Shown one piece after another: positions 1-6,413 of a stretch of DNA of 6,748 nt. A program made the translations under genes and the position numbers. Numbering within the stretch: position 1 is the stretch's first letter; every line of letters begins with the position of its first letter. The stretch is from JAAZNV01 sp035358315. Its GTDB lineage: Bacteria; Patescibacteriota; WWE3; UBA101185; UBA10185. The DNA lies in the NCBI GenBank assembly GCA_035358315.1, contig DAOPPB010000024.1, positions 1 through 6,748 on the forward strand, read 5' to 3'. The notes beneath the pieces were generated by a model. That model was given only the letters and a program-made list of their open reading frames with translations. It was not told where the DNA came from and did not search any database.

Positions 1-17
1 TAAAACATAACGAAGGA

Positions 18-46
18 ATTATAACCTTTTTATTAATATTTGTCAA
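18..46 (-). promoter_or_regulatory. Consensus sigma70 promoter reading leftward out of the window
   Basis: On the minus strand there is an exact TTGACA (41-46) and an exact TATAAT (18-23), separated by exactly 17 bases of AT-rich spacer. The start site should fall near position 11-12. The promoter points away from the glycosyltransferase pair, so it should drive a gene or RNA beyond position 1. It sits about 110 bases past the stop of the large membrane protein, so it marks a transcription unit boundary. Its spacer (AATATTAA followed by A's and GGT) and the ATAG before the -35 resemble the other strong promoter at 6671-6699. Confidence 0.85.
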
Positions 47-84
47 TACTATGGGGCTAATATACCATTTCTGCTCCGAAAGTG

Positions 85-121
85 CCCCCCCCCGACCTCG
101 TAAACCCTTTACCTAAAGGTT
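85..121 (-). other. G9 homopolymer and weak hairpin after the operon's last gene
   Basis: Nine C's occupy 85-93 (G9 on the transcribed strand). A small hairpin lies at 106-119 (CCTTT, ACCT loop, AAAGG) and can be extended past a one-base bulge. The hairpin lies between the stop codon of the large membrane protein and the next promoter, where a terminator would be expected. No U-run follows it on the minus strand, so I do not call it a rho-independent terminator. Confidence 0.3.
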
Positions 122-158
122 ATAAACTCAATTAAATCAACTATTTGATGGAAATTAG

Positions 159-3100
159 TTACTCTCTCCTCTTTCTATCTATTAAAAATATAGCATAAAT
201 TAAGCTAAAGACACTTAAAAAGAAACCTATAAAACCTAAAATTTGAGGTAGGAAAAATACATATGCAACCGATGTAGAATTTTTTAATGTCCAGATATTG
301 CTCCAATTATTCATCTTTAAATGATCAGACTCACAGAAAATATTACTGCATAACAAAACCCAACCCTTGGAGTACGATTGTCGGAAAACAAGTGCCCCGT
401 TTTTTACATCATTCACTTTGTATACAAAGTGTGTTCCTTTATAATCAACTTCTTCTATCAATGGCTTTTCTCCCCTATCTTCATTTAAGTAAACTTTGGA
501 TAAAATTGCCTTTTCAATATCAAACGGTATTACTTTAATGGAAGTTATTTTAAGATAATTTCCCTCTGTTCCAGGAGAAGTAAGCTCTACATTAACCGCC
601 AATGAGTCCGCTTTGTTAACAGGAAAAACTAACTTTCCTGTCATATCTGAACCAGAAAATTTATCAATCAGGCTGTAAAAATTATTCTTAACAACGTAAA
701 CGTTCTGACTTTTATCGTAAACGTCATAATCAATTTCGACTATTCCGGAGAAAGGAAGATACGGAAGCATACTATCATTCAAAATAGTTAGACACATGCC
801 ACTATCAGAAGGGACATTAAACACAACCCCCCCGGACTCACTGGAAAAATTAACTCTATCGCCACCTTTATCACAGGACCTAAATAAAGAAGGAAGGTCT
901 TTTTCGTTGTAAACATAAACCCCATCAATGTCTGTCTGAACATCAAAACTAATACTATCCCCTCTCAGTAATCCCGATATTTCCTTTGATAAATCAATAT
1001 CCTCCCTGTACAGTAATTCTTTGTCCTCAACGAAAATGTTTAAGAAGTTTGACTCGTACTCATCTATGAATAAAGATTCTGTGCTTAAGGGATACCCGTA
1101 AAAATAGATCGAGTAGCTTTTTCCATCTTCTATATTCGTCAAAGGAACCGAATAATTTCCCGGATAGAAGAAGTTTTTTGAAAACACACATTTCCTTGTT
1201 ACGTTATCCAAAAAACAAACCCTACCAACAGAGTTTTTAGAAGAGAAATCAAAATTAATAACCTTAAGTTTATTAGTCTCGGAACTAATTGAAAGATCAG
1301 CAAATACGCAAACACTTGGATTTTCCTTAGAAGATGATAGGAATAATGAATTATCCTTAAATTCAACTAAATAGGATCCAAGATCAACGTCAGAGCATGT
1401 AGATAAATTCGGCCTGGAGTTCATAAGATCATCCAGAGAATATTTACTGATAGATCTGAATATCTCCAACCTACTTATTCTGTTAGAGGGCATAATAAAA
1501 CCAGCGCTCCCCTTCTCCTTCAAATCCCTGGCAATGAAGTGTTTACCAGACAAGATTACACTGTCAGATTCCTGCAAAACTAAGTCTCTTCTTATTGTGT
1601 GCCCACCCCCGGTTTTAATTGTACGTATGACTGGATCAAAAGTTACATTCAAGCCTGTGTTATCAACCGAAATCAGCTCATTATAAGGTATACTAAAATT
1701 TACGCTTTTATTCTGATCTAGGGAAACATCACCGTAGAAAGGCATAATACTGGAGTTCTCATAGCCACCTAACGATCTTATTCCAAAAAGATGTGAATAC
1801 GGATAAATTATCTGAGACTCCTTCGGTTTAGAGCTTATATAATCTCCAAATTCAAAGTAGGCTGGATCAAAAGAGGATAATCCATCAAAAGTCGATATAG
1901 TCGGAATATCAGAATTCGAAAGTGAAAATAGCCTGTCTGTTACGCCGGTCCTGTAAACCTCAATAAAACCAAATTTATGTACTTCTTTTATTAAATCACC
2001 ACTTAACAACAACTCATCTAAATACGTTTTTGTCTCTGCAGATAATTTCTCGGAGGGTTCATTCCCCGGATACACACGGCTCCCATCGTAAATGAGCCAG
2101 TGAATATTATATTTTCTAATAACAGATTCCAACAAAGCAGTATTCTTTGAGAACAAAGCTTCCGACATTTCCCAATAAACATTCTCATTTTCATCGTTCC
2201 ACACATCAAAAGCCCGGGCGATTACAGGCTGTTTCATACCATACCAAATAAATCCTGATCCCCTGTATCCCCAGTCGTTATATTCCCATGCCCAGAATGT
2301 ATTAGAGGGCATTAGATAGGCACGCCCATCAGAGGGCTGGGAGTTAAAAAAATCGTACATACTAAAATATTCCTGCGGAACACTTAATTTCATTCGCGGA
2401 TTTAACAGGTAACCTTTGAAATAAGGTTTATATGTGTACATAAAAATCAAGGATAAAAAGAACACAATGCCTCCCACTACCAAGTGTTTTTTTGTCTTTG
2501 AATAAATTAAATCGAAGATCTTTTCAAACAGAACGAAGATCATTAAGGAATACATCAGCGACGCCAGAACCGAAAATTTTGTGAAAGGAAATCTAAGCGC
2601 CTCTTTAAATAGCGGCACACTACGCTGAAGAAAAAGGAAAAGATTACCAAACAAACCGTTTCCTGCCATTAGAAAAAACACTGAAATGAGAAATAACAGA
2701 GATATTGAACGGTATTTTTTTGTTGTTATGGATACGAAAAAGCCAAGTATCACCATTAAAGCCGAAGCGTATAACAGTATCGTTTTACCATTGATGTTAT
2801 CTATCCAAACCTCAAGCAGAGGGACAAAATCGTTTGTTTCTCTGCTGTAATCATTAAGGTCGAACCAAAAATTCTTTAGTGTCAAAACATCCCCGATAGT
2901 TCCGTATTTACGATTCATAAAGTAAGACTCTTCTGATGACATCAGATTTATTGAAGCTTTGGAAACTACACCTGAAGAAGTCTTAATAAAATATCCCACC
3001 GGAAGAATCCAAAAGGCGTTCACTCCAAACCACAAAGCAATAAAAGTTAATAACCTTTTAAAGGGGACTGTTTTTCTGTTTTGGATGGACACAAAGAAAA

Positions 3101-3737
3101 CTAAGATAGAAAGAGATAGAGCAAATGCAAAAAAAAGCGTTCCAGTATAGGCTTGATTTGCCCCGAGAATAGAAAAAATAATAAAAAGAACAATATCCTT
3201 TCTCTGGCCTTGGGTTATAAATTTATAAGAAAACATAAACAGCCAAGGAATAAATCCATAATGACTTATGAACCCATCAAAATTTGAGAAGAAGAGTTGT
3301 ACCGTAGAAAGGTTAAATATGTAAAACATTCCAGCTAAAAAAGCTGCAGATTTTTTAGCCGAACTCCTCTCTCCTCCCATTAAAGTAAGTGCTAAAAAGT
3401 ACACGCCTATCGGGCCTAAAATGAACATAGATAAAGTCCAAATGTATCTTAAGGACCATACGGGCAAAAAAACCGATAAAATCAATAGAATCAGCATCCT
3501 TGGTATATCGGATAAGTGTGACATTCCTCCCAAAAGGCCTAGACCTTGATGAGTTTGCCACACGCCAAAGAAGGTTCTTTTTAAGTTCAAGGCAAGATCA
3601 AATTCGTTGTGTAAGCTGTCAAAACCAATCAAAAATGTACCCGGTTTGAAATTTAATATAGATATAACCAACGTAACAAAAAATAATAGAATGGGATAAA
3701 AGTTTTCTTTCAAGAAGCTTTTGGTATTATTAAGCAT
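159..3737 (-). CDS. Giant GT-C-like membrane glycosyltransferase (YfhO / arabinofuranosyltransferase-like)
   Basis: This 1192-residue protein probably transfers a sugar from a lipid carrier on the outer face of the membrane; donor and acceptor are unknown. The first ~440 residues hold about 12-13 hydrophobic helices (13-30, then many between 79 and 435). The first extracytoplasmic loop carries acidic residues (GFDSLHNEFD, 38-47), where GT-C enzymes place their catalytic acid. A long external region (about 440-1160) contains KYNIHWLIYD (542-551) and GALVFRQSYSKGW (1114-1126). Both resemble motifs of YfhO-type and large arabinofuranosyltransferase-like proteins. One final helix (about 1163-1186) ends in the basic tail RKRRE. 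The ATG lies 8 bases after the stop of the GT2 gene and has no good Shine-Dalgarno, so translation is probably coupled. A pure scaffold or polysaccharide-binding role is possible. The membrane-protein class is sure; the enzyme activity is inferred. Confidence 0.8.
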   Translation of the reverse strand: MLNNTKSFLKENFYPILLFFVTLVISILNFKPGTFLIGFDSLHNEFDLALNLKRTFFGVWQTHQGLGLLGGMSHLSDIPRMLILLILSVFLPVWSLRYIWTLSMFILGPIGVYFLALTLMGGERSSAKKSAAFLAGMFYIFNLSTVQLFFSNFDGFISHYGFIPWLFMFSYKFITQGQRKDIVLFIIFSILGANQAYTGTLFFAFALSLSILVFFVSIQNRKTVPFKRLLTFIALWFGVNAFWILPVGYFIKTSSGVVSKASINLMSSEESYFMNRKYGTIGDVLTLKNFWFDLNDYSRETNDFVPLLEVWIDNINGKTILLYASALMVILGFFVSITTKKYRSISLLFLISVFFLMAGNGLFGNLFLFLQRSVPLFKEALRFPFTKFSVLASLMYSLMIFVLFEKIFDLIYSKTKKHLVVGGIVFFLSLIFMYTYKPYFKGYLLNPRMKLSVPQEYFSMYDFFNSQPSDGRAYLMPSNTFWAWEYNDWGYRGSGFIWYGMKQPVIARAFDVWNDENENVYWEMSEALFSKNTALLESVIRKYNIHWLIYDGSRVYPGNEPSEKLSAETKTYLDELLLSGDLIKEVHKFGFIEVYRTGVTDRLFSLSNSDIPTISTFDGLSSFDPAYFEFGDYISSKPKESQIIYPYSHLFGIRSLGGYENSSIMPFYGDVSLDQNKSVNFSIPYNELISVDNTGLNVTFDPVIRTIKTGGGHTIRRDLVLQESDSVILSGKHFIARDLKEKGSAGFIMPSNRISRLEIFRSISKYSLDDLMNSRPNLSTCSDVDLGSYLVEFKDNSLFLSSSKENPSVCVFADLSISSETNKLKVINFDFSSKNSVGRVCFLDNVTRKCVFSKNFFYPGNYSVPLTNIEDGKSYSIYFYGYPLSTESLFIDEYESNFLNIFVEDKELLYREDIDLSKEISGLLRGDSISFDVQTDIDGVYVYNEKDLPSLFRSCDKGGDRVNFSSESGGVVFNVPSDSGMCLTILNDSMLPYLPFSGIVEIDYDVYDKSQNVYVVKNNFYSLIDKFSGSDMTGKLVFPVNKADSLAVNVELTSPGTEGNYLKITSIKVIPFDIEKAILSKVYLNEDRGEKPLIEEVDYKGTHFVYKVNDVKNGALVFRQSYSKGWVLLCSNIFCESDHLKMNNWSNIWTLKNSTSVAYVFFLPQILGFIGFFLSVFSLIYAIFLIDRKRRE

Positions 3738-3745
3738 TTAACCAA

Positions 3746-4651
3746 TTATAAGGCTTTTCTGTCTGAAAAAGAAAGTGTTCCGCTGTATGTTGCAAATGAA
3801 GGCATCTTGATGGATACCATGCCTCTTAAAAGAGCGAATATAGGATAGATTGAATAAGAAGGTAACATTGAAACGATCACAAACTGTGCAATATTAATTA
3901 ACTTAGCTTTGATTGTAGGATTATAACCATAGAGCTTTGTAGCTAGTTTTCTGGTGTTAAAAGTATTAAAGAATGTTAACTTAGGATCTTTTAATGAAGT
4001 TGAACCTTTATATTGTCTATAAAATAGTGTGGTTTCAGAAAGATTGCAAAATCTACCATATTTAAACAATCTGAAGAATAAGTCTACTTCCTCAGCTGTT
4101 CTGGCGTTATCGTTATACCAAACAAATCCGTGAGGTAATTTTGATGCATTTATCATAGAAGCCCCTTGCTGAACGGTCATAAATGTGAAAAAACCATCGT
4201 AAATTTCTTTTGAAGAAGTAGGAAAACACTTGTCACCTATCTTTCTTCCTCTCTCATCTATAGTCTCTACCTGACCACCAACCAATATAACATCTCTGTG
4301 TCTATTTAAGAAATCAACATGTTTCTCTATTCTGAAAGAAGGCATTATATCGTCAGAATCAAATCTGGTTATAAATCTACCCCTAGCTTTGGATATTGCG
4401 TAATTAGATGTTTTACCCACTCCAAGATTTTTGGTATTTCTATACACTCTAATTCTTTTATCATTTTTCGAATAGGATAATAGCTTTTTATAAGAATCAT
4501 CCTTAGACCCATCATCAACTGCAATAAGCTCCCAATTTGTATATGTTTGGGATAGAACAGAATCAACAGCCTCTTCAATGTACTTAGATGCATTGTATAC
4601 AGGCATAATTATTGAAACTAATTGATTTGTGTTTTTAGTAGTGTTTTTCAT
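3746..4651 (-). CDS. Family 2 glycosyltransferase (GT-A fold), 301 aa
   Basis: This is a cytoplasmic enzyme that transfers a sugar from a nucleotide-sugar donor, probably to a lipid-linked or surface glycan. With the start at 4651, the fold opens at VSIIMPVYNAS (about 12-22). It continues with the nucleotide-binding VDDGSKDDS (about 45-53), the metal-binding DSDD (98-101) and AEEVDLFFRL (186-195), the position of the usual catalytic ED motif, here EE. A hydrophobic stretch (about 252-277) may bind the membrane. I chose the ATG at 4651 because AGGAG lies 8 bases upstream and the GT2 fold begins 11 residues in. The frame stays open back to a GTG at 4828, but that GTG lacks a ribosome site and the extension crosses a long hairpin. 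An ATG at 4744 with a weak AGGA is a minor alternative. The stop lies 8 bases before the large membrane protein. Family assignment is firm; the sugar is unknown. Confidence 0.93.
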   Translation of the reverse strand: MKNTTKNTNQLVSIIMPVYNASKYIEEAVDSVLSQTYTNWELIAVDDGSKDDSYKKLLSYSKNDKRIRVYRNTKNLGVGKTSNYAISKARGRFITRFDSDDIMPSFRIEKHVDFLNRHRDVILVGGQVETIDERGRKIGDKCFPTSSKEIYDGFFTFMTVQQGASMINASKLPHGFVWYNDNARTAEEVDLFFRLFKYGRFCNLSETTLFYRQYKGSTSLKDPKLTFFNTFNTRKLATKLYGYNPTIKAKLINIAQFVIVSMLPSYSIYPIFALLRGMVSIKMPSFATYSGTLSFSDRKAL

Positions 4652-4699
4652 TTTATTAACTCCTGTTCCGCTGCCTTCAAACATAAGTTTAAAAGCAAT

Positions 4700-4755
4700 G
4701 GAACAACGAGAAACGCGTGGATTTATTTTTAAAATAAATTCCATCTTGTTGTTCC
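4700..4755 (-). promoter_or_regulatory. Long imperfect stem-loop in the leader of the GT2 gene
   Basis: The outer arms are GGAACAAC (4700-4707) and GTTGTTCC (4748-4755), a perfect 8 bp. They are extended by AGA/TCT after one non-Watson-Crick position. Inside, TGGA (4718-4721) pairs with TCCA (4740-4743), and a TTTATT-type arm pairs with its complement. There is a 6-base bulge at 4712-4717 and a 1-base bulge at 4739. The structure ends about 50 bases before the GT2 start. The imperfect outer pair is G-T on the plus strand and A-C on the minus strand, so strand polarity is not settled. No clear U-run follows, so it is more likely regulatory or protective than a terminator. Confidence 0.5.
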
Positions 4756-4830
4756 TAAATTTTTCAGCTTTATTTTTATCTTTTATTTGAAGAATGGATA
4801 GTCTGAAAACTAACCTTATAAAAGCCACAA

Positions 4831-4900
4831 TCTTAGATTAGTATTCACATCACCTTGAACTTATCAGTGAGGAGTAGATGAAAAATCTACTAATCTAAGA
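4831..4900 (-). repeat. 13-bp perfect inverted repeat with a competing inner hairpin
   Basis: Arms 4831-4843 (TCTTAGATTAGTA) and 4888-4900 are exact reverse complements enclosing 44 bases. Inside, AGTAGAT (4873-4879) pairs with ATCTACT (4885-4891) around a 5-base loop. That local hairpin shares 4888-4891 with the long stem, so the two folds exclude each other. The element lies between the collagen-like gene and the GT2 gene. In a leftward transcript it would sit in the GT2 leader or the intercistronic spacer. It could be an attenuator-like switch, an RNA-stability element or a remnant of a small mobile element; I see no convincing target duplication. Confidence 0.6.
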
Positions 4901-4939
4901 AAGTGTTAACTCCTGTCTACTTCAGGATTTTAGACTTAC

Positions 4940-5905
4940 TTAGGAGGGTATGGGGGGCGTCTGAGGCGCCGTCGGAGGAGGCGTTTGAGCGTCTTTCAAC
5001 GCTTTTTCCGCCTTCTTTAGGTCAAACCTGGCAGTTTTCACTGCTTTATTCAACTTCGCAATCTCGACGGGATCCGTACCGGAGTAGGCATTCAGGGCAT
5101 TTGTAGCCCGGGTTACACCACCTTTTGCGTTTGAGACTTTCCGCTTTAAGGCGGTTATCTCATCAGAAACGACGGCGGGATTGGGGGTGGGGGTCGTGGT
5201 GTTGGTCTGCGTTTGGCGATTGCGAAGCAATGCCCACAACAGTCCGCCACCTAAGATAACAACAGCCAGCCAGAGAGGCCAAACTGTGGCATCTTTACCT
5301 GCGGGACCCTGGGGACCAATGTCACCCTTATCTCCCTGCGGACCCTGAGGACCAACCTCGCCTTGCAGAGTAGTGGTCGTATCGCCCTCAATATTCTCTG
5401 ACGGAGCTACGGAAACCACTTCCTCAACTTCGACCGGGGTAACCCATTCACCAACACTGGTGATCGGAAATTCTCCACCATAGAGGCAGACAAGAACCTT
5501 CTGCCAATATTTAGGGAAGAAACCCCAAAAATCGGTCCCCACACGGTATGCGCCATCAACGATGACTGCGTGCCAGCGACCACCGGTTTCACCACCGTTC
5601 AATACGATTAGAGCGCGGCCGTAGTCTTGACCGTCGATTGAAACTCCCGAACCCCAGACAACGAACGTCTGGTAGGGTTGGGCAATTAAATCGTAGTGAT
5701 TCAACTCCCCACCAGTCGGGTCAAACTCCTCCTCAACCCATCCTTGATAGGACATGGGGTTGCAGACCGGGGCCTGAAACTCCTGGCCAGAAAGCCAGGT
5801 TTCCGGGTTTTCCGGAGGCTCCACCTCAGCTTGTGCTGAGACGGGGACGACAATGATTGCCATGGCTAAGACCACGGCAAAAAGGACAGAAAAGAATTTC
5901 TTCAT
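4940..5905 (-). CDS. Secreted single-pass membrane protein with collagen-like repeats, function unknown
   Basis: I do not recognise this 321-residue protein. It starts with a signal peptide (MKKFF, hydrophobic core to about 20, likely cut after SAQA near 26). An ectodomain (about 27-155) follows, rich in Trp, Gly and Tyr, with two cysteines (C48, C140) that might pair. An acidic, Thr-rich linker leads to eight Gly-X-Y triplets (182-205, GPQGPQGDKG type). Next come one membrane helix (about 208-227) followed by RNR, then a Thr/Pro linker, a charged Ala/Lys-rich helical, perhaps coiled-coil, segment (about 247-307) and a Pro-rich end. This predicts the N-terminus outside and the C-terminus inside. 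The ATG is set by AAAGGAGGT a few bases upstream. GC content is well above that of the glycosyltransferase genes. It could be an envelope adhesin or anchor; that role is inference. Confidence 0.9.
   Translation of the reverse strand: MKKFFSVLFAVVLAMAIIVVPVSAQAEVEPPENPETWLSGQEFQAPVCNPMSYQGWVEEEFDPTGGELNHYDLIAQPYQTFVVWGSGVSIDGQDYGRALIVLNGGETGGRWHAVIVDGAYRVGTDFWGFFPKYWQKVLVCLYGGEFPITSVGEWVTPVEVEEVVSVAPSENIEGDTTTTLQGEVGPQGPQGDKGDIGPQGPAGKDATVWPLWLAVVILGGGLLWALLRNRQTQTNTTTPTPNPAVVSDEITALKRKVSNAKGGVTRATNALNAYSGTDPVEIAKLNKAVKTARFDLKKAEKALKDAQTPPPTAPQTPPIPS
5291..5362 (-). repeat. Collagen-like Gly-X-Y coding tract (8 triplets)
   Basis: Residues 182-205 of the membrane protein read as eight uninterrupted Gly-X-Y triplets: GEV, GPQ, GPQ, GDK, GDI, GPQ, GPA, GKD. 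The DNA shows internal similarity: the GPQGP-coding stretches at about 5298-5318 and 5335-5354 are near copies. Pro in X and charged or Gln residues in Y resemble bacterial collagen-like stalks. The tract is short and sits directly before the membrane helix, so it could act as a trimerising spacer. Confidence 0.85.
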
Positions 5906-5906
5906 T

Positions 5907-5924
5907 ATGACCTCCTTTGGTCAT
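5907..5924 (-). promoter_or_regulatory. Hairpin containing the Shine-Dalgarno of the collagen-like gene
   Basis: In the mRNA, AUGACC (5924-5919) and GGUCAU (5912-5907) form a perfect 6-bp stem around the loop AAAGGA. The ribosome site AAAGGAGGU therefore lies half in the loop and half in the 3' arm, ending a few bases before the AUG at 5905. This could limit or time translation of the gene. The same stretch contains an out-of-frame AUG (5924) 19 bases upstream of the real one. Confidence 0.6.
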
Positions 5925-5939
5925 TTTATTTTCTTAGCT

Positions 5940-6132
5940 GGGACGGTTCCCTGACGGATGCTAAATCCGATTCTTCATCTCCGGGAGTCAAACCCCCTAT
6001 CAGGAAATGTTTATCTAACGTTAGAAAGGGCTTGAACTGCCCTGGGGATTCAACCTCGCGGTTGGTTAACTCTCGAGTTGTTATCAACCGAGAGACGGGT
6101 TCCCCACCGGTGTTCACCTATAAAATAGGTGA
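5940..6132 (-). other. Hairpin-dense leader region upstream of the collagen-like gene
   Basis: This stretch is GC-richer than its right-hand neighbour and carries a chain of short perfect dyads: 5940-5951 (GGGA/TCCC), 5955-5969 (CGGAT/ATCCG), 6014-6025 (the 12-base palindrome TCTAACGTTAGA), 6027-6043 (AGGGC/GCCCT), 6070-6094 (CTCTCG plus GTTG paired with CAAC plus CGAGAG, one bulged base, 4-base loop) and 6114-6132 (8 bp, AAA loop). A 63-codon frame with a GTG start (5926-6117) is open here, but it has no ribosome site and the dyads fit an RNA leader better. No promoter close to the gene is evident, so this may be part of a long 5' leader. Confidence 0.45.
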
Positions 6133-6189
6133 TCATCTGACTATAAACTACCCATCTAGTAGCCTAAGTCTGGAAAACTTACTCCTAAT

Positions 6190-6260
6190 TCCTTATCCAA
6201 GGGAACAGTTTTTCATTTGCTTTTACACAAACTTTCACAAATCCTAAACTAATACGCTTA
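6190..6260. other. AT-rich spacer, no gene seen
   Basis: No supported gene lies here on either strand. A small hairpin occurs near 6190-6206 (TTCCTT and AAGGGAA arms with one bulge), and CCTAA/TTAGG arms occur at 6243-6262. An AGGAG on the minus strand is not followed by a usable start codon. No promoter hexamer pair of good quality is visible. Confidence 0.4.
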
Positions 6261-6323
6261 GGTATTATTATCCTGTCGGTGATACGACAGTCGGAGAATC
6301 GATACGGTATTATCCGTCCTGTC
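6261..6323. repeat. Diverged direct repeat with an operator-like dyad
   Basis: Two related units, GGTATTATTATCCTGTC (6261-6277) and GGTATTATCCGTCCTGTC (6306-6323), flank the dyad CTGTCG, GTGATA, CGACAG (6273-6290), a perfect 6-6-6 palindrome. The CGACAG arm can also pair with CTGTC at 6319-6323, so two folds are possible. As DNA this looks like a repressor-type operator. As RNA it would be a hairpin within the transcript that precedes the collagen-like gene. Confidence 0.45.
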
Positions 6324-6389
6324 TTCCATTTTCCCTTTGATCATTCCGCTCTTTTTTGTGCGGTCTCGGGGACTGATCAAAAGTCCATT

Positions 6390-6413
6390 AAAAAATGGGC
6401 TCAAAATCAGCCC
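6390..6413 (-). terminator. Candidate rho-independent terminator of the structured RNA
   Basis: On the minus strand, GGGCU (6413-6409), the loop GAUUUUG and AGCCC (6401-6397) form a 5-bp GC-rich stem, followed by A and six U's (6395-6390). The stem is short but the layout is right. The same 5' arm can instead join a 10-position stem with 6368-6377 (GGGGGCUGAU with AUCAGUCCCC), whose one irregular pair is G-U only on the minus strand. That pairing would form only if polymerase reads through. Confidence 0.5.

Noticed and set aside
287..538. Plus-strand frames inside the two glycosyltransferase genes, such as 287-538 and 2959-3150
   Set aside because: These are antisense shadows of well-supported genes, with no ribosome site or domain.
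4911..4935. Small hairpin TCCTG/CAGGA followed by TTTT after the collagen-like gene
   Set aside because: The U-run lies only on the plus-strand side, which is the wrong direction for the gene's terminator, and the stem is only 5 bp.
5926..6117. 63-codon minus-strand frame ending just before the collagen-like gene
   Set aside because: It has a GTG start, no Shine-Dalgarno, and a stop codon immediately before the start. It overlaps several perfect hairpins and no family is recognisable. I kept it only as an alternative to the RNA leader.
6034..6120. T-box-like GGTGGGGAACCCG and tRNA-like T-loops on the minus strand
   Set aside because: The T-box core is not matched, the arms do not form 5-bp T stems with 7-base loops of the right sequence, and no aminoacyl or amino-acid gene follows.
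6258..6329. 23-residue leader-peptide-like frame on the minus strand, preceded by AAAGGG
   Set aside because: The spacing of the ribosome-like site to the ATG is too short, there is no run of regulatory codons, and it overlaps the repeat and dyad region.
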